Below, piece after piece: positions 22,003 through 34,190 of a stretch of 64,000 nt of DNA. The stretch lies in assembly GCA_948099385.1 (NCBI GenBank), contig CANUEZ040000180.1, positions 756,501 to 820,500 on the forward strand, written 5' to 3'. Made by a program: the position numbers and the translations under genes. The notes beneath the pieces are model-generated. The model searched no databases and was not told the DNA's origin. It worked only from the letters and a program-made list of their open reading frames with translations. The first letter of the stretch is position 1, and each line of letters begins with the position of its first letter. The DNA is from Fasciola hepatica (lineage: Eukaryota; Platyhelminthes; Trematoda; Plagiorchiida; Fasciolidae).

Positions 22003-25000
22003 GGTATTATTAATATTAATAATAATAATAATATTAGTAACAAATAATGGTATATTTCTCGACTGTGGTCAAGAAGCACCCAAGAATGCATGATTGGAGT
22101 CTGCAACATCACTCAGTAGGATAAAACACTTGCAAACATTTTAAGGAGGGAGTCCCTCATTGCAGCAGCGGGGAAATAAGGCTAAGGGGAACTTAAATGG
22201 AGTAAAGTAACAACGGAGTACACGGTAAGCATGACTGGATTTGGAATCAACTGCCGCAATTGTAAGGAATCAACCGGGTGTAAGAAAGTAGAGAGTGACA
22301 CTGTCGTTAAACATGAAAAATGCAATATTCACGCAGATGATGCAAGAAAATGGCTAGTGATGCATACTCAAGTTCACTTAAAAGATAACTGGTCATGAGG
22401 CAGGGAAATAGGTAAGAAGTTCATGGAGGTACGAAGGAGACCAGTTTTCATGAAACTGTTGATATGAAAGAAAATAGTACCCCCTGAAAGGGAGGTGATG
22501 TTCACGGGAAGAAGCATGTATCGTCAACTGTTGGGAATTCACAGAAGGGGGGAAGAAATATGGAGTTCCGAGGTGGTACAATTGGCGAGAGAAATAACGT
22601 GTCCACGAGGAGCAAAATAACGCACGAAAGAAGGGCGGAACCTTCTGCACCAGGCCAAGTTGCTCTGGTGAAATGACAAATATATATAATTTTGTTGCTT
22701 TTCCTGTGGCTTTTCTGTGCCTGTTGGGCTTTTTTGGCCAGGGTTAGCCACGATTCGTGTTCGCTTTTCCATCATGAGGCGGAGGGGTCATCACCAAGTC
22801 TTGACCTTTAGTTATTCAATTAGAAACCCTTAACAGGTGGTTTATATGGCTTCCACATCAAGGGAGCCTTGTGATACGAAGTTCTTAGTATCAGGACTTC
22901 ATGCAAGTGAGACCTGGTAGCCAAATCGTATTCGCGGCAGCCGGTCATGGGCGCGGTTGTACATAGGAAGAGAAGAAGATGAGCCGTCTGCACGATATTT
23001 TGCAGCCATGCTGTGCGATGACCAAATGGTTCTGAAATTCAAGAAAAAAGGGTTGCAGTCTGGAATCTGTTCCAGTTGAAGGTTAGCACTAGCAAAATAA
23101 CATGGGGATACAGGAGGTGGAAATGAGGCACAATGGTCTGAGTAAAATGAGGAGGCACAGGTTTTGTAGATCGGTGTTTGCAGAGGCCAACTGTGCCTAC
23201 ACTATTGAGCCCGGTCATTGATTGCTAAGTCGTCCTCGTACTCGAAAACCTTATCGTTCTGGGTTAGTAAAGCCGTGGAGGTGCTTTGGGGCTATTTGGT
23301 CAGAGGGCTAGGACAGGAAGCAGCTGGGAAGCATTAGGAAACCTAAATGGCAGGTTCGTTTACTGAGCCTGGGGAGTATATGAAAGATCCTACCGCGGGG
23401 TACTCAGCGGTGGCCAGGAAGCAGCTGGGAAGCTCCAAGAACCTAAATGTCAACCGTGTTTAGCAGGTTCAGAGAATATGTGACACATCCTATCGTGATG
23501 CGTTTACTGTTCGAATGCTGCAGGTTGGCGTTGGGTCTTGTTATACTGAAGGTTGCTGTTAAGTTGGGCTATAAACTGGAGAGGGTTGGACAACAGGACA
23601 CAGGAGACACCGCTCTCCTACGGAAAAGAGGAAAGGTAGATAAGTGTGAGCGAGGCATACCGGCTCCCTTCCCCCACTTTCTCATATGTATGTTCATATG
23701 TACATCTATAGCCACATATATATATTAGGTGCTATGATGATACGTGTTTGCCGCCTGACGTATCGACTCATCCAGGGCAGTGGGACGGGAATCAGAGCAG
23801 CAGTGGCCTTGTAGCTGATGTCAACATACATGCCAGGAATGCCTGGAGGTGCAAGGGGTGGTTAAAACGTAGCTTGAGAGGCGAATTTTCATATATGGAG
23901 AGTCCAGTTCACCATCACCCCAATCAGCCCAGTGCGCTCCGAGAAATCGAAGCAGGCGCGTGGAAACCTAGGTGGGTCGCAACTGTTTTTGGGTTGCAAG
24001 CCACTTGCGAGTGAGTATCCAGGGTTGAACCTACAAAGGTTAGTTTACATATTAGTTCCGTGCGTAAACATATACCGTTGAATGTCGGTCCATGTATCGA
24101 CAGGAAGTTTTATGAACATAGCTAGCCGCACTTGGCTGAACTTTGGGAAGCATGCGAGGACAACGGAATTCGGCATCAGCAAGCTGCTCGGAAGTAGAAA
24201 AAGTAACCTGTGGTTGAACTGAGAGAAGTGGGGTCGGCCTTTATGTGGGGAGCTTATTCTGCACGCTACCACTGCGCCCGGTGTCAGGCAAAAGTGCTGA
24301 GGGCTGAGCTTATACACTCATTTGCTCCTGGGGCATCCCATAAGCAGGGTCAATTAGTGGCTGTAAAGAGGAACTCGTCCGTTTTTGAAGAGGCATAGTA
24401 CATGAATCCGATACCTTCGCGGTCAGAGGTATCTTTAGTGGGCTGGTATTTATTTTTCCTTTTACGGAGGGGTGTGGGAGCATCCTCACCCGGTAGGGCG
24501 TACTTCCCATTTTTCCTCCGCCGACCGTTCTTTGTACGTGACTCATAGAGTCCGCCACTGTTAAGTCTGGCTGCTTTTCCCCCGTAAAACAAGACAACGT
24601 TAGACTTTTAGCCGTTTTCCCCTCAGTGGCTTCGTGGCCTTTAGCTATGGTATAAGGAGAATGTGGGTAACAGACACACGGAACGATTCCAGCACTCTGG
24701 GGGGGGGGGCACTGCTGACCGCTCGCTTCAGACGAGGCCGGAGTCCAAAGGCTTCCATTTTATTTATGAGTCGGCTGCTGTCAACACAACCTGTGGTGAT
24801 ATATTGAGGCTACCCCCAAATTGGTATTCGTTTTAGAAGTTCTAAGATATGGTCCCATAACCCCAGTAATCAAACCCGTTTTCGTGTGCCAGCTCTTCGG
24901 AAACACTCTGGCTGGTTTGGGGGACCACTCTGGGGACTGTCAAGAAGTGGTCCAACGAGCCTCTGAACCGAGAGATAGAGAGACTCTAGCGGATGTTTGT

Positions 25001-25470
25001 TGGGGGGTTATTCAATAGCTTTGAGTACTCAATGTGGGAGAAGTCAGATATCAATGCCGTTTTTGTTCTATCAGCAGAGAGCTGCAGAGAGCGATGGAGC
25101 AGGACATAATTCTCAAAGTGCGTGAGACGAACGCGGTTAAAAACATGAGGCCATACGGTGGTACAGCTTAGACAGAAACCACAAATTGAGCTTCATGCGA
25201 GGCAGCCATGGACGGCCAAGGCCAAGTAGGATGCGTCGGTCCTTATAATACAGACTGAAGGAAAATTCCACTGATTGTTTACTGAATAAGAGCCACACAG
25301 ACTCCAGAAAAATACGATCAGATTTAGTCCTGTTGGTGAAGATAATGGGGCGGTATTCAAGTGGAGACCAGGCCTGAGACTCGTAGGTGAGCAGAGTGCA
25401 ATCGTTTAACGGAAAAGTTATGGAGGTGGGATCAGTGGCTCTTTTAAGCTTGACAATGTGGGAAGGAACA
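22003..25470 (-). mobile_element. 5'-truncated CR1-like LINE inserted in an older LINE
   Basis: The left end is an ATT/AATAAT run (22,003-22,050) followed by tatatttctcgactgtggtcaagaa, the reverse of the plus-strand tails at about 30,150-30,180 and 50,350-50,387. On the right, minus-strand frames near 25,380-25,180 read SPLEYRPIIFTNRTKSDRIF and PWLPRMKLNLWFLSKL, which are RT C-terminus blocks (PLLEYCP.IFSSMRKSDM; LWLR..KLNL.FL). So it retains the ORF2 C-terminus and a ~2.8-kb purine-rich (on +) 3' UTR. It interrupts a LINE whose RT block 1 resumes at 21,998. The many short frames within it do not look like genes. Confidence 0.7.
23314..23515. repeat. Imperfect 101-bp tandem duplication in the LINE 3' UTR
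   Basis: The segment starting caggaagcagctgggaagc at 23,314 begins again at 23,415. The following bases (aacctaaatg..., agtatatgaaagatcctacc versus aatatgtgacacatcctatc) keep the same order. The second unit decays towards 23,515. Confidence 0.6.
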
Positions 25471-25479
25471 TCAAGGGGG

Positions 25480-27015
25480 ATGAAGCTGCCAAGCGTGGAG
25501 GTTGTCTACGCATGAGACAACAACAACGGAAGATCGGAACCATCAAGACGGAGAAGGGCCGGTTAGGGACCGGATTGGCCTGGTTTCGGGGCAGATTCAA
25601 TAAGGGAGGCTAATTTGTCGATCCCTTGATGGGTGAAGGGAGTCGAATAAAGAGTTACTGAGGTGTTGGAATAGATTGGAGGAGGGACACCAGGGCAGGT
25701 GATAAGAGAGGAAGAGAAGTGATCACCGGAGACCTTGGAAGTAGACGCGGGGTGTGAGGGGTGGATGAGCTGCAAGTGAGGAATATGGGTGAGGCAAGAG
25801 TGGAGCCGTGGGGCCTTATACTAAGCAGATTGAGCATGAAGCCGGTTTTGTTGGGGTGGGCTAAAGAGGTGACCGCTTATCATCTCAGATGCGATTCGGC
25901 TATACGACACGGCTTCAGCTGCAACCTGTTGATGCGCAGTAGAACCGTGATGTGGCTTCATCTGGAGAATGCAACTGGCAGCCTAGCCAGGTTAGGCTCT
26001 GGAAGCCACAGAGGAAACTGCAGAGCTAGGGGTGTGGAACGACACATGGCTTAGCGGCATTTAAGCAGTGCAAGAAATTAGAGTGGATGAAGAGGACAAC
26101 TATGAGAAGGTCAGGGGAAAGAAACAAAGTCATCCCAAATAAAGAAGCGAGATAACGGTGGTGCGAGAGGCCAGTTACATGAACGGTAGGAAGTCGGGAT
26201 AGGAGGATAGATTGATTCGGATGGGAACAACTGAAACAGCTGAATCTACACGAGACAATACTGTGATCCCCACCCGGGTATCGGTCAGTGACCTCAGTAG
26301 TAAAGCCAGGAATACCGACGGGGAATACCTGGTCCAAGATGTTGTCTCTCCTCAACGAGCCCGCGGCATGTTGGTTCCACCCACCAAAAAGGACACCGGG
26401 AAAAAGGGCGGAGAGGGCGAGAGGGCTAGCATAGGAGGACTAGCGGATAAGAGGAACGGTAAGGTCACCTGCTGTATTTCTTGCACTGGCAGGATAGCCA
26501 AAGGCGGCACCAAAGGCATCCACGACAGAGTCTATTCTAGAGAGCTCCAGACCCGGAAAGGATGTAGAGGCAACCAGTGAGGAGGTTCTGGGGGGAGGCG
26601 GGAATAAATAGTCAGAGATTCCCCAATAGGCAGAAGAGGGCGGTGGTCAATAACGCCAGCGTGGATGGTGCATTTGACAAAGACTAAGTAGCCGCCACCA
26701 CAAACATTCCGGTGAGTGCTTGAGAACCACTGATGCTCAACTATGCTAACAAGGTAGAGTGGGTTTCTTATGGAAACCAGGATTCATTTACCAGTATTAT
26801 GTCTGGGTTTTATACAAGTGCCAGGGATCGCAGATGCCTTGTTTCCTTAGTTAATGATCGATGGTTTATAAAAACTAGTAGAAAACGCTGTGGGCAACGT
26901 GCTGACGCTAGGTACACCAATATTAGGATTTCTACGGTTATAAAAGCTGGGTCTCAATGGGAAAGAATCGTCATCAGAAGTGAGAGGGTAAGCAAGGTTG
27001 GAAGGGGACAATGGA
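25480..27015 (-). pseudogene. CR1-like LINE ORF2: endonuclease to start of RT (5' piece of a split copy)
   Basis: Minus-strand frames from 27,015 leftwards give HRSLTKETRHLRSLAL and PDIILVNESWFP (endonuclease catalytic glutamate block; compare S.RSLV.KLTSVRSFAL..HPDVILV..TWL), then a GGG(Y/C)LVF-like block near 26,650, and in frame 26,355-26,026 RRDNILDQVF with RYPGGDHSIVSC, where the H is the last catalytic residue of this fold. Frame 25,775-25,563 continues with the linker (STPFTHQGIDKLASLIE), and GPDGLPP-like and LGSFIP blocks end it near 25,480. The next block (WKTSVITP-like) is at 21,998, on the other side of the inserted LINE. Frames shift at least four times. Confidence 0.75.
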
Positions 27016-27995
27016 TAGACAAGGTCTTAATCTCTTCGGCTCAGCATGGCTTCCCGCCAGGAGGATCGTGCAGTACCTTTATGCCTTGCGTCATAGATAG
27101 TCTTCTTCGGGCCCACGACGGAGGCATGATCTCGAGTGCAATCTTTATAGATTCCTCAAAAGCTCCTGACACTGTGCCGAGTAATCCCCTTTTAAACAAG
27201 CTAGGGTCCCACGGACTTTCGAGCAACACGCTTCCACTTCTTCACAGCCTTTGAACCAATAGCTCATTCGGGGTCAGAGGGGGTCCCTGTCTCACGAATC
27301 CACCTATCCATTTTCCATACGAATAGTATGATATGGCATCTGGACGATGAAATAACATTTCCCCGGAAGCACGCGACCGGTTTCGAGGTTAAAGCCGCTC
27401 ATCAGGTATGCGTACCCAGTACTCTTCCGCCCAATCGTCGTTATGCTTGAGCACTCTACATTTGGTTTACAGCAATAATCGCACTCGGAGCGAATGGAGT
27501 GTGCATGGGCGGGGAGTCCATTGGAAGAATCACCGTGTGGTTCTAAAAGTGGACTGCCCGTTCGTGCACGCTCCATTCGATTCAAGTGAGATTACAGTTG
27601 CATCCCCTTCCCACCTTGGAGTCCCCAGGGAGAGGTGCTAGGTCCCTTATGGGTTTTCACTTATATAAATTACCTACCAAACCACATACCAGTAGACTGC
27701 AATGCATGCCGACGATGGTACGATCTGGGGCCACAAAGCCACAGATTTGCCGTCGGCAGAGGACCACCAGTTCGAGACTACCAACTAATGGAGACAAATG
27801 TGTGAGCATGTCATTTTATAACTCCCCGGCTCACCTCTTCTGGACAGATAACACTACTTCAATCGGTGGTGTGGAACAGCAAGAGGTCTTGAGCTTTTGG
27901 TCAAACCGATCGCCTTCCTTCTCTATCACCACCAACCAGTCAACAGAACCCCCGTTTGCATCTTCAACATGGTGAGAAGCAACTTTCTTTTGATT
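27016..27995 (+). pseudogene. LINE RT core (piece 2 of a split plus-strand copy)
   Basis: It opens with VLISSAQHGFPPGGSCSTF (RT block 2b), then SAIFIDSSKAPDTVPSNPLL (motif A; FxDxxKAFD expected, the F is now P), LLNKLGSHGLSSNT, and after a decayed stretch (a stop, then GVPRERC at 27,620, motif B start) the catalytic MHADDGTIW at 27,702-27,728. This follows directly in domain order from the piece ending at 14,818 on the same strand. Frameshifts lie between motifs A and B and after motif B. Confidence 0.75.
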
Positions 27996-27999
27996 ATGA

Positions 28000-30189
28000 A
28001 AGAGGACTTTAGGATATTTTATGGGACTTCAATCTGACCCCAGCTCCCTCCCTCACCCCATGAATAAGACGTTCAGATAGTATACTGTGGCCTGGTCAAG
28101 GACAGAGGCATCTCAGGACCAAAAAAATAATAAGAACGTCTAAAATGTGTGGATCACTCTTGGAGCTGAGCAAGCTGGATGCCAATGGAAGCGTATCGTG
28201 CTACCTCCCTAACTGAAGCAGGCCCTAGTGCAGCCTGCCGTGGGCACTGAACGTAGACCCTTAAAGTTCGCTCCCGTGACGAAAATGTGGCCCCATCCTG
28301 TTCCCACCTCTCACGGCTCTCCAAACCAGTACTCACATTGGTGTTTTCCTGCTTTACAGCATGCTAACGACGAGAAAGATATCACGATAGCCATGCAAAC
28401 ACCACTATATCGGATATCCCTGCTCCTAATCTCAGCATACTAGCACCATCGAGTATGAGCATAGACGAACTTACAGCTACGTTTGTCTGCACGAGACCAA
28501 TTTTCTCTGGTACGTCACCACCAACACCATCATGGTTTCTTCCACTTTAGGGCCCCTAAGGAACCATTCACCGTAGAGTAACCACTATACCGGAAGATAC
28601 CATAACAAATATAGTGCTATGCTGGCAGGGTACCAGTGCCATTAACTCACATTGTTCATTCAAACCCACCTTACCGCCTCGATGCTGAACTGCAGACTGC
28701 GTGAGCAAACTAGATCGAGGTTTACCATTTCTAGATCCTCCTAATCGTAAAGCCCTAGGTTATTCTTAGTATTCCAACACTGCCACATCAACTTGCTAAC
28801 CATTTATCTTTTAGAATGCATATAAAATGGCCCAACCATTGGACGTAACTCTGTTAGCCCGCAGCATTATAGCTCAGTCCCCGGCACGCCTACTTCATAC
28901 AGAACGTGGATTAGGGTCCATTGACCGCTTAAATGGAACTTTATCCTTGCCCTATTTACATAGACCTAAGCAGTTCATTAATGTTTTCGTCAAATATTAC
29001 CCTAACCCACAGCTGGAACCACGTTCAGAGTGCAATTCCTATTTATTTCAGGTTCGTCGCCTCCCACTATCTCAGTCGCCAAACGGGGTAACCGAAGATG
29101 CCACTTTGACTCGTACCGACAGGAACCCAAGTGGAACCTTTCATAGCATCTGGGACTGCAATCAAGCCACGCGACAGAAAATACCCCCAACTGCATATCA
29201 TATTAATTAGGGTTTTCTAGAACAAATCCTCTCCTGAGGATACCGAAATTGCTGCCAACACAAGTAACAGTTCACGCGCAACCCGCTAATATACCAGTCG
29301 TCATTTAAATCCGCCGTATCTCGCCACACCCGGCTGATTGGCCGACACATATCCTTCACCCCGCCAGACGAACCATACCCATAGAATGTTGTACATTACC
29401 AGCAATGAAGCTGAATAACACTGAGGCTCAATGCGTCAGTGAAACAGCATAGTATTGCTCAAGTCAATGCGGAGATTTTCCACTTTTTTATCTGTTGCAG
29501 CAGTCCACTTCTCTCTCAATCCGTGTCCGGCTGTAGGTTGATCCCCCACTTTTCCAGGACCCTCCAGTTGTACTTTCGCATTCCAGAATGGTACAGGTTA
29601 CTGATCCTGAAACTAAACTCATCTTCATATGGACTTCTGTTCCTTCCACACTCACCAAGGTTCAAAAATGTACATTCATAAAATTGGTTTCGTGTCTCCT
29701 TGCTTCATAACTCATTCCTTTTATTGAACCCCAGTAGAACCGACATTCAGGAATGCATCGGCCTTATGGTTTGCTATTCTCTTCACATGCGTCGACTTCC
29801 CCCAGTGTACTTCCATACAATCTCTTCTCCTATTTAGAACATGGCTCTTCGCAGATACCCGGTAACGCCGTTTTTCATGGCTTGCGTCATTTTCGTTGAT
29901 AATGCAACTCTAGCAGTATGAATGAACGACCTATTCGGTATCCCCGCGGTGCGCCACTTCCCAGCGCGAAATCGAAACCGGTTCAAATTTGCCGCACAAA
30001 CCATTATTAGAGTGATCCATATAAACTACCGCTGGCTATGTTTTTCTACAACGGGCACCTTTGACTTTTATACCTGAAGTTTGTGAACATTTTATCTCAA
30101 TGAGTAACGCTGTACACCATGATCATGCGCCTGCGAGTGCGTCTCGACTATGGCCGAGAAATATACCGTTATTATTATTGTTATTGTTA
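28000..30189 (+). mobile_element. LINE 3' UTR and tail, plus strand
   Basis: The right end (about 30,145-30,189) reads gactatggccgagaaatatacc followed by ATT/GTT repeats, the tail of the same subfamily as 50,350-50,387 (+) and 22,003-22,050 (-). A cagctggaacc...cagagtgc motif at about 29,010 corresponds to that at 49,055 and 50,565. The piece cgaaatcgaaaccggttc at about 29,970 parallels cgaattcgaaaccgattcg at 50,178. No ORF2 coding blocks are visible, so it is truncated within the UTR. Its left edge is uncertain. The frame at 28,827-29,210 is not recognised. Confidence 0.55.
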
Positions 30190-30194
30190 GAACG

Positions 30195-30960
30195 TGTAGG
30201 TAGGAAGACTAAGAAACCAGTTCAAGGGTTTTGTGCCCCCCTCAGAAGCTGATCGACCTAAAACTGGGCCCTTTATGAACTCGCAAGGTTACACAAATTT
30301 TTGGATATGCGTCTTTTACACTACGGAGCTTGCAGATCACTCTTCTACTTCCTCCAGCTTGGACACACTCAGAGGGCACGCTAAGAAGGTATTCAAGCCT
30401 CACCTTCGTACCAACGTCCGTAAGAACTTTTTGCTAACAGAACAGCCTTGCAATGGTATGGCTTACCGCCGGAGATCATCGACGCTCCCGGCAAATGTCT
30501 GAGAATCTGTTGGACAGGTTTTTGGTGATAATGTTCCTACTTCAACCTTTTTATCTCAGTCACTTATCTGCTCTTCCTCGATTTGCCCCCTACCGACCCG
30601 TCCTCCTAAGCTATGCCCACCCCCGAAAAACATAAATGCTTTTAAAGAATGGTTATGGTAAACACTTCAAAGACTTCACAATTTCTTGTTTCCTTGATAT
30701 TGCTCGCTCACGTAAACTAATTGAGTGTTTTTCACTTACTTTATTCTTTCATGAACCAATCTTTTTCTTTCTCGTCCATCGCGGTACAGTCATATCCTAC
30801 CTTGAACCTGCGTGAAGCAGGTGCTTGTCTCTCGCGCGCCGTAACTCGATCCTCGTTATCTAAGTCCGTGACATCGCATAATTTGGGTTTGTATATGTTT
30901 CATGTTATTATTCGTTTATTAATCCAGCGTCGCAGATCTAGGGATCAATAGCGTTTTGAT
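30195..30960 (+). pseudogene. LINE ORF2 C-terminus (piece 3 of a split plus-strand copy)
   Basis: It reads DTLRGHAKKVFKPHLRTNVR then KNFLL and, one frame over, QWYGLPPEIIDAP. This parallels the usual CR1-type ending (LRGH..K..KP..RTNVRK.FF...V...WN.LP.E(V/I).AP). A stop follows near 30,520, and the remaining ~430 bases are probably 3' UTR. Type and order suit the LINE pieces at 13,885-14,818 and 27,016-27,995. Confidence 0.65.
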
Positions 30961-31379
30961 TTCGGAATCCATTTCGAGTTTGGCGAAGTATTGCTCAGAA
31001 TCGTGTTACAATTTGTATACAAACAAATGGAAACAGAAAATTAAAAATAATAGAACATAAAAGCTTCTTGTTGTTGCATTTCCGTCTGCTTTGATATATG
31101 GGTGTTGCCATTTTGTTGAGCAGTTTTGTCGTGTGCTTCAGGGCTTGCTTCTGAGCGCGCCATCGGTGTGCTTTTACCGTAACTCTGGGCTGCTGTCTGT
31201 TCTGTCTCCTGCCACACTTGCTTCTGGTAGTTGTCAGCCGCTCTCCAACTCTCCTCATTTCGGAGGAACGATTACTACAGACAAGAAGATACTTCAAGAA
31301 AGGGGAACATTTAGGTTCCATGTTATCTTCAACTGCACTGAGTAATCCAGGCTTACAGCCCAAACAAATGGGAACTCGT
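30961..31379. other. No recognisable gene
   Basis: AT-rich on its left part. The overlapping frames 30,995-31,363 (-) and 31,091-31,345 (+) match nothing I know. Confidence 0.4.
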
Positions 31380-34190
31380 GCCTATTCAGTCAAGGTGGCG
31401 CCGCTATGTTGCCCGATACATGAGAAATGTTTTGAAAGGTTAAGTATCTGACAAAGATAGAGGCGCACTAAGATTCCCGTGGTTGGACATGAATCATATG
31501 AACAAATCTGTGGTAATACATAGGATAACTGTCCATCCATTCGGGGATACCTGGCCACCGTTCTGTGCAAATTGCACTCCCACGGTAGGCCACATCCAAG
31601 TACTCAGCATCAAGCCGCCTGCAAGTAATAGATAGCGCGAGCCGCAAATTCTACTTTGAAAATCACTGTGGGCAGTTGGACGATGTTGACACGGACGCAA
31701 AACTCCTAGGGAGGCTGGATGGGTTACTAAAAAAGGTGGTTTCCAGTTCACGAAAAGGATATCATAGGCTTCGGGCCGGTGGACGCTATTTTGGACAACA
31801 AGAAGGCGGAAAAGGTTCGAGAGTGGAAGGAATCACCAGTATCAGCGGAGCGCCTTATGCAAATGCAGTGGGACACCAAGTGCGACGAATTCTTCTGCAT
31901 ACTGAAGGTTCCCTAACGTCCAGTTGCGAGCAAAAGAAGTTGTCACCTTTCTCCAACAATTTTGATTTATTTGCTTTTGTTTTTCCTGGCTTCCACCCAG
32001 AAAGCTTTACTGAAGGAGCTTTGTCGGAAGGAGGACCAGCCATATTGGTCCGGAGGAAGGATCAGACCGGGAAGGGTTCACAGCTAGGCTCATGAAATCG
32101 GGGAATGTACGAATCCCTTGTTGTTTATCTTTGAGTGGTACAAACCGAACGGGAGAGCCGTTTGCTTCTTCCAATGAGTCTGAAGTCGGTTACGGGACTG
32201 GACCGTACGGGCGGTGGTTTCTAGGAGATGAAAGCTGCTCCATGAGGATGCTGTTTGCCAAAGCACGCTGTAAACCCCCAAAGTCGGCCTCCATCCCACC
32301 TCCCGAAACTAATGCAGCTTTGCTGGCTTTCAGGGTGGTACAATCAAGCCTCATTCCCAGCATCCCCGCAACAATATTTTAAACAGACCCAAAGGTTTGC
32401 CATAAAGCGTTACCGACGTCAAGAGCGGCTTCAGCACATCCACAGCTAAAAGGCTAACGGTCACACATGATTGAACAACTGTAGGTCATTGGCTGCACGC
32501 TAAGTCTGCGTAAAACCCGGCCTACTTATATTCCGGAGGTATGACATGTGGTCAGGCGGGTCCTCAGCCCCGTAAGTGCCCGAACAGGGCTGAAATTTTA
32601 CGAATAGGAAGCACACTGTCATTGGTGATGAAAATCAAGGGCCCTTTAATAGCGGTGGTTGTGGCCTAAGCAACATCTGTCCCGTCAAGATTGGCTAAAT
32701 TTTCGTGCGAGACGAAGTTACTTCACTCGCTTGTATGGTTGACTAAGTTCAGAGGACATTTATTGATCATGAAAGGTCACCACCTGTTCAGCGGTGTACG
32801 GGTGGATTCAATAGCTTTTGACAATTTGCTCTGTGCACGGTATGATCTCTGGGTGATACAATCCGAGGCGTTCACCTAAGAGATTCAGAGCCTTGGACAG
32901 CCGAGAGCAAGCAATGAAGAGTCATTACTCGCAAAGAGCAATCTACAAACCCTAAATCCAGAACGCACCCATGGATTGTCAGAGGTAGGCAGTAGGCCGA
33001 CAGACTCCCACTTCTGTTTCGACGCGAAATGACCAATAATACTACTCGCTTAACAACCAGGGGTGGGCCTGCTCATTCAGCTCACGCGGGAGGCAAATTG
33101 ACAGGATAGAGAAGGCAAGGCGATAAGTGATATCCAGAAGCCATTTTGTATACTAAGAGGAAACCAGAGTGAAACGTGCAAGTTGACTTTGTATGCAACG
33201 TAGAAGACGCACGGCTTTGGCGGGCAAGCAAAGTATGGCTTCACTAACGAGAGGAGGCCGACCCCAGGGTGGCCGCTCTTTAGTGGCACTGGAATTGACT
33301 GCTTGGGAAATATGCCGTCAGATGTAGGAAAAAGATGGAGAAAAGATACGCGTGTATCATGGCACGCGTGAGACCCCGGGCTGTACACCTAGAATTCGCT
33401 CTCGTGATGACAACCGGATCTTTACTCCGTGTCCTACAAAGCTTTACTAGGAAAAAGGGTGTGCCGCCAAACGTACAGCCTGACATCGAGTCGGATTTTG
33501 TGGGCTCTTAACCGGAGTTATCTTGCCGGAAAAAAAGTCTAAATAGGGATGAACTGCAGAACCGAACGGTTACACGCAGTATCCAGTGGCGCTTTAAATT
33601 CCACAGGCCAGTCACCGAAGAGGTTAATCTCTGGTCCCCAGGTTCACTAGAAATGCATTGCCACCTCCAGTCGAGCAACAACTACCGGACGATGAAACGC
33701 TGAGCTTTGAGAGGAACTCGTACAATCGTCCTGTTGTTCCAGTTCCCTCCAGCTACCCAGCTCATCTACAGTTTGCCCCGATGATCAGTTGACGTTGAGA
33801 TCAAATATTCGATTTCAAGGCAAGCTAGTTCCCGGAGAAGCTACCTACACGAGTAGAAACTACGAACTTCCTCCTCGGGGTGTTTTTGGCAACGATGGTT
33901 ATGTGGGTACCTGCCGACTTTAGAAGCCCGACAAAAGTGGCTAGTCAAAGGAGGACACCTGAGAGTCGGTAACGTACTACTGGAAACCAGCGAACACGAT
34001 TACTTTAGTCCATGGCCTTTGGCCTTTTCGGAGAAACCACTATACGTTCCCACGGGCTGATTAGAACTGTGAGGATCAAGACCCTCAAAGGAACATTGAC
34101 CAGTGGTTTGCATAGTACGTCTTTTTAGAGCGAATACGGACCACTCTGCACCACGAACTCGGCAGCCTTATGACGCAAATTCAAGTTTCA
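31380..34190 (+). pseudogene. BEL/Pao RT-RNase H-integrase, heavily decayed
   Basis: Blocks in shifting frames follow the order of the BEL element at 57-60 kb. At 31,478-31,560 HRITVHPFGD and PFCAN match YRMTVHPFG..FCAN. At 31,676-31,750 DDVDTDAKLLGRLDGLLKKV matches FDDVESALEQFRGL. At 31,880-32,035 there is CDEFFCILKVP and ALLKELCRK. At 32,092-32,382 NVRIPCCLS, NESEVGYGTGPYGRW and RMLFAKARCKPPKSASIPP match the RNase H block (SDASEVGYG...ILFTKAHAAPLKSVSIPRLE). Integrase remnants follow: RRRRTALAGKQSMASL at about 33,200, then PDDETLSF and LRSNIRFQG at 33,690-33,820. The end is near 34,190 (RIKTLKGTLTSGLHS). The YVDD site reads as FYFEN. Nothing here can be active. Confidence 0.8.

Noticed and set aside
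26733..27254. A 173-residue plus-strand frame as a single gene
   Set aside because: Its first half is antisense to a minus-strand LINE endonuclease and its second half is RT of another LINE; the frame only happens to run across the junction.
28827..29210. A 127-residue plus-strand frame as a host gene
   Set aside because: It lies within a LINE 3' UTR identified by the cagctgg landmark at 29,010 and the tail at 30,189, and has no recognisable domain.
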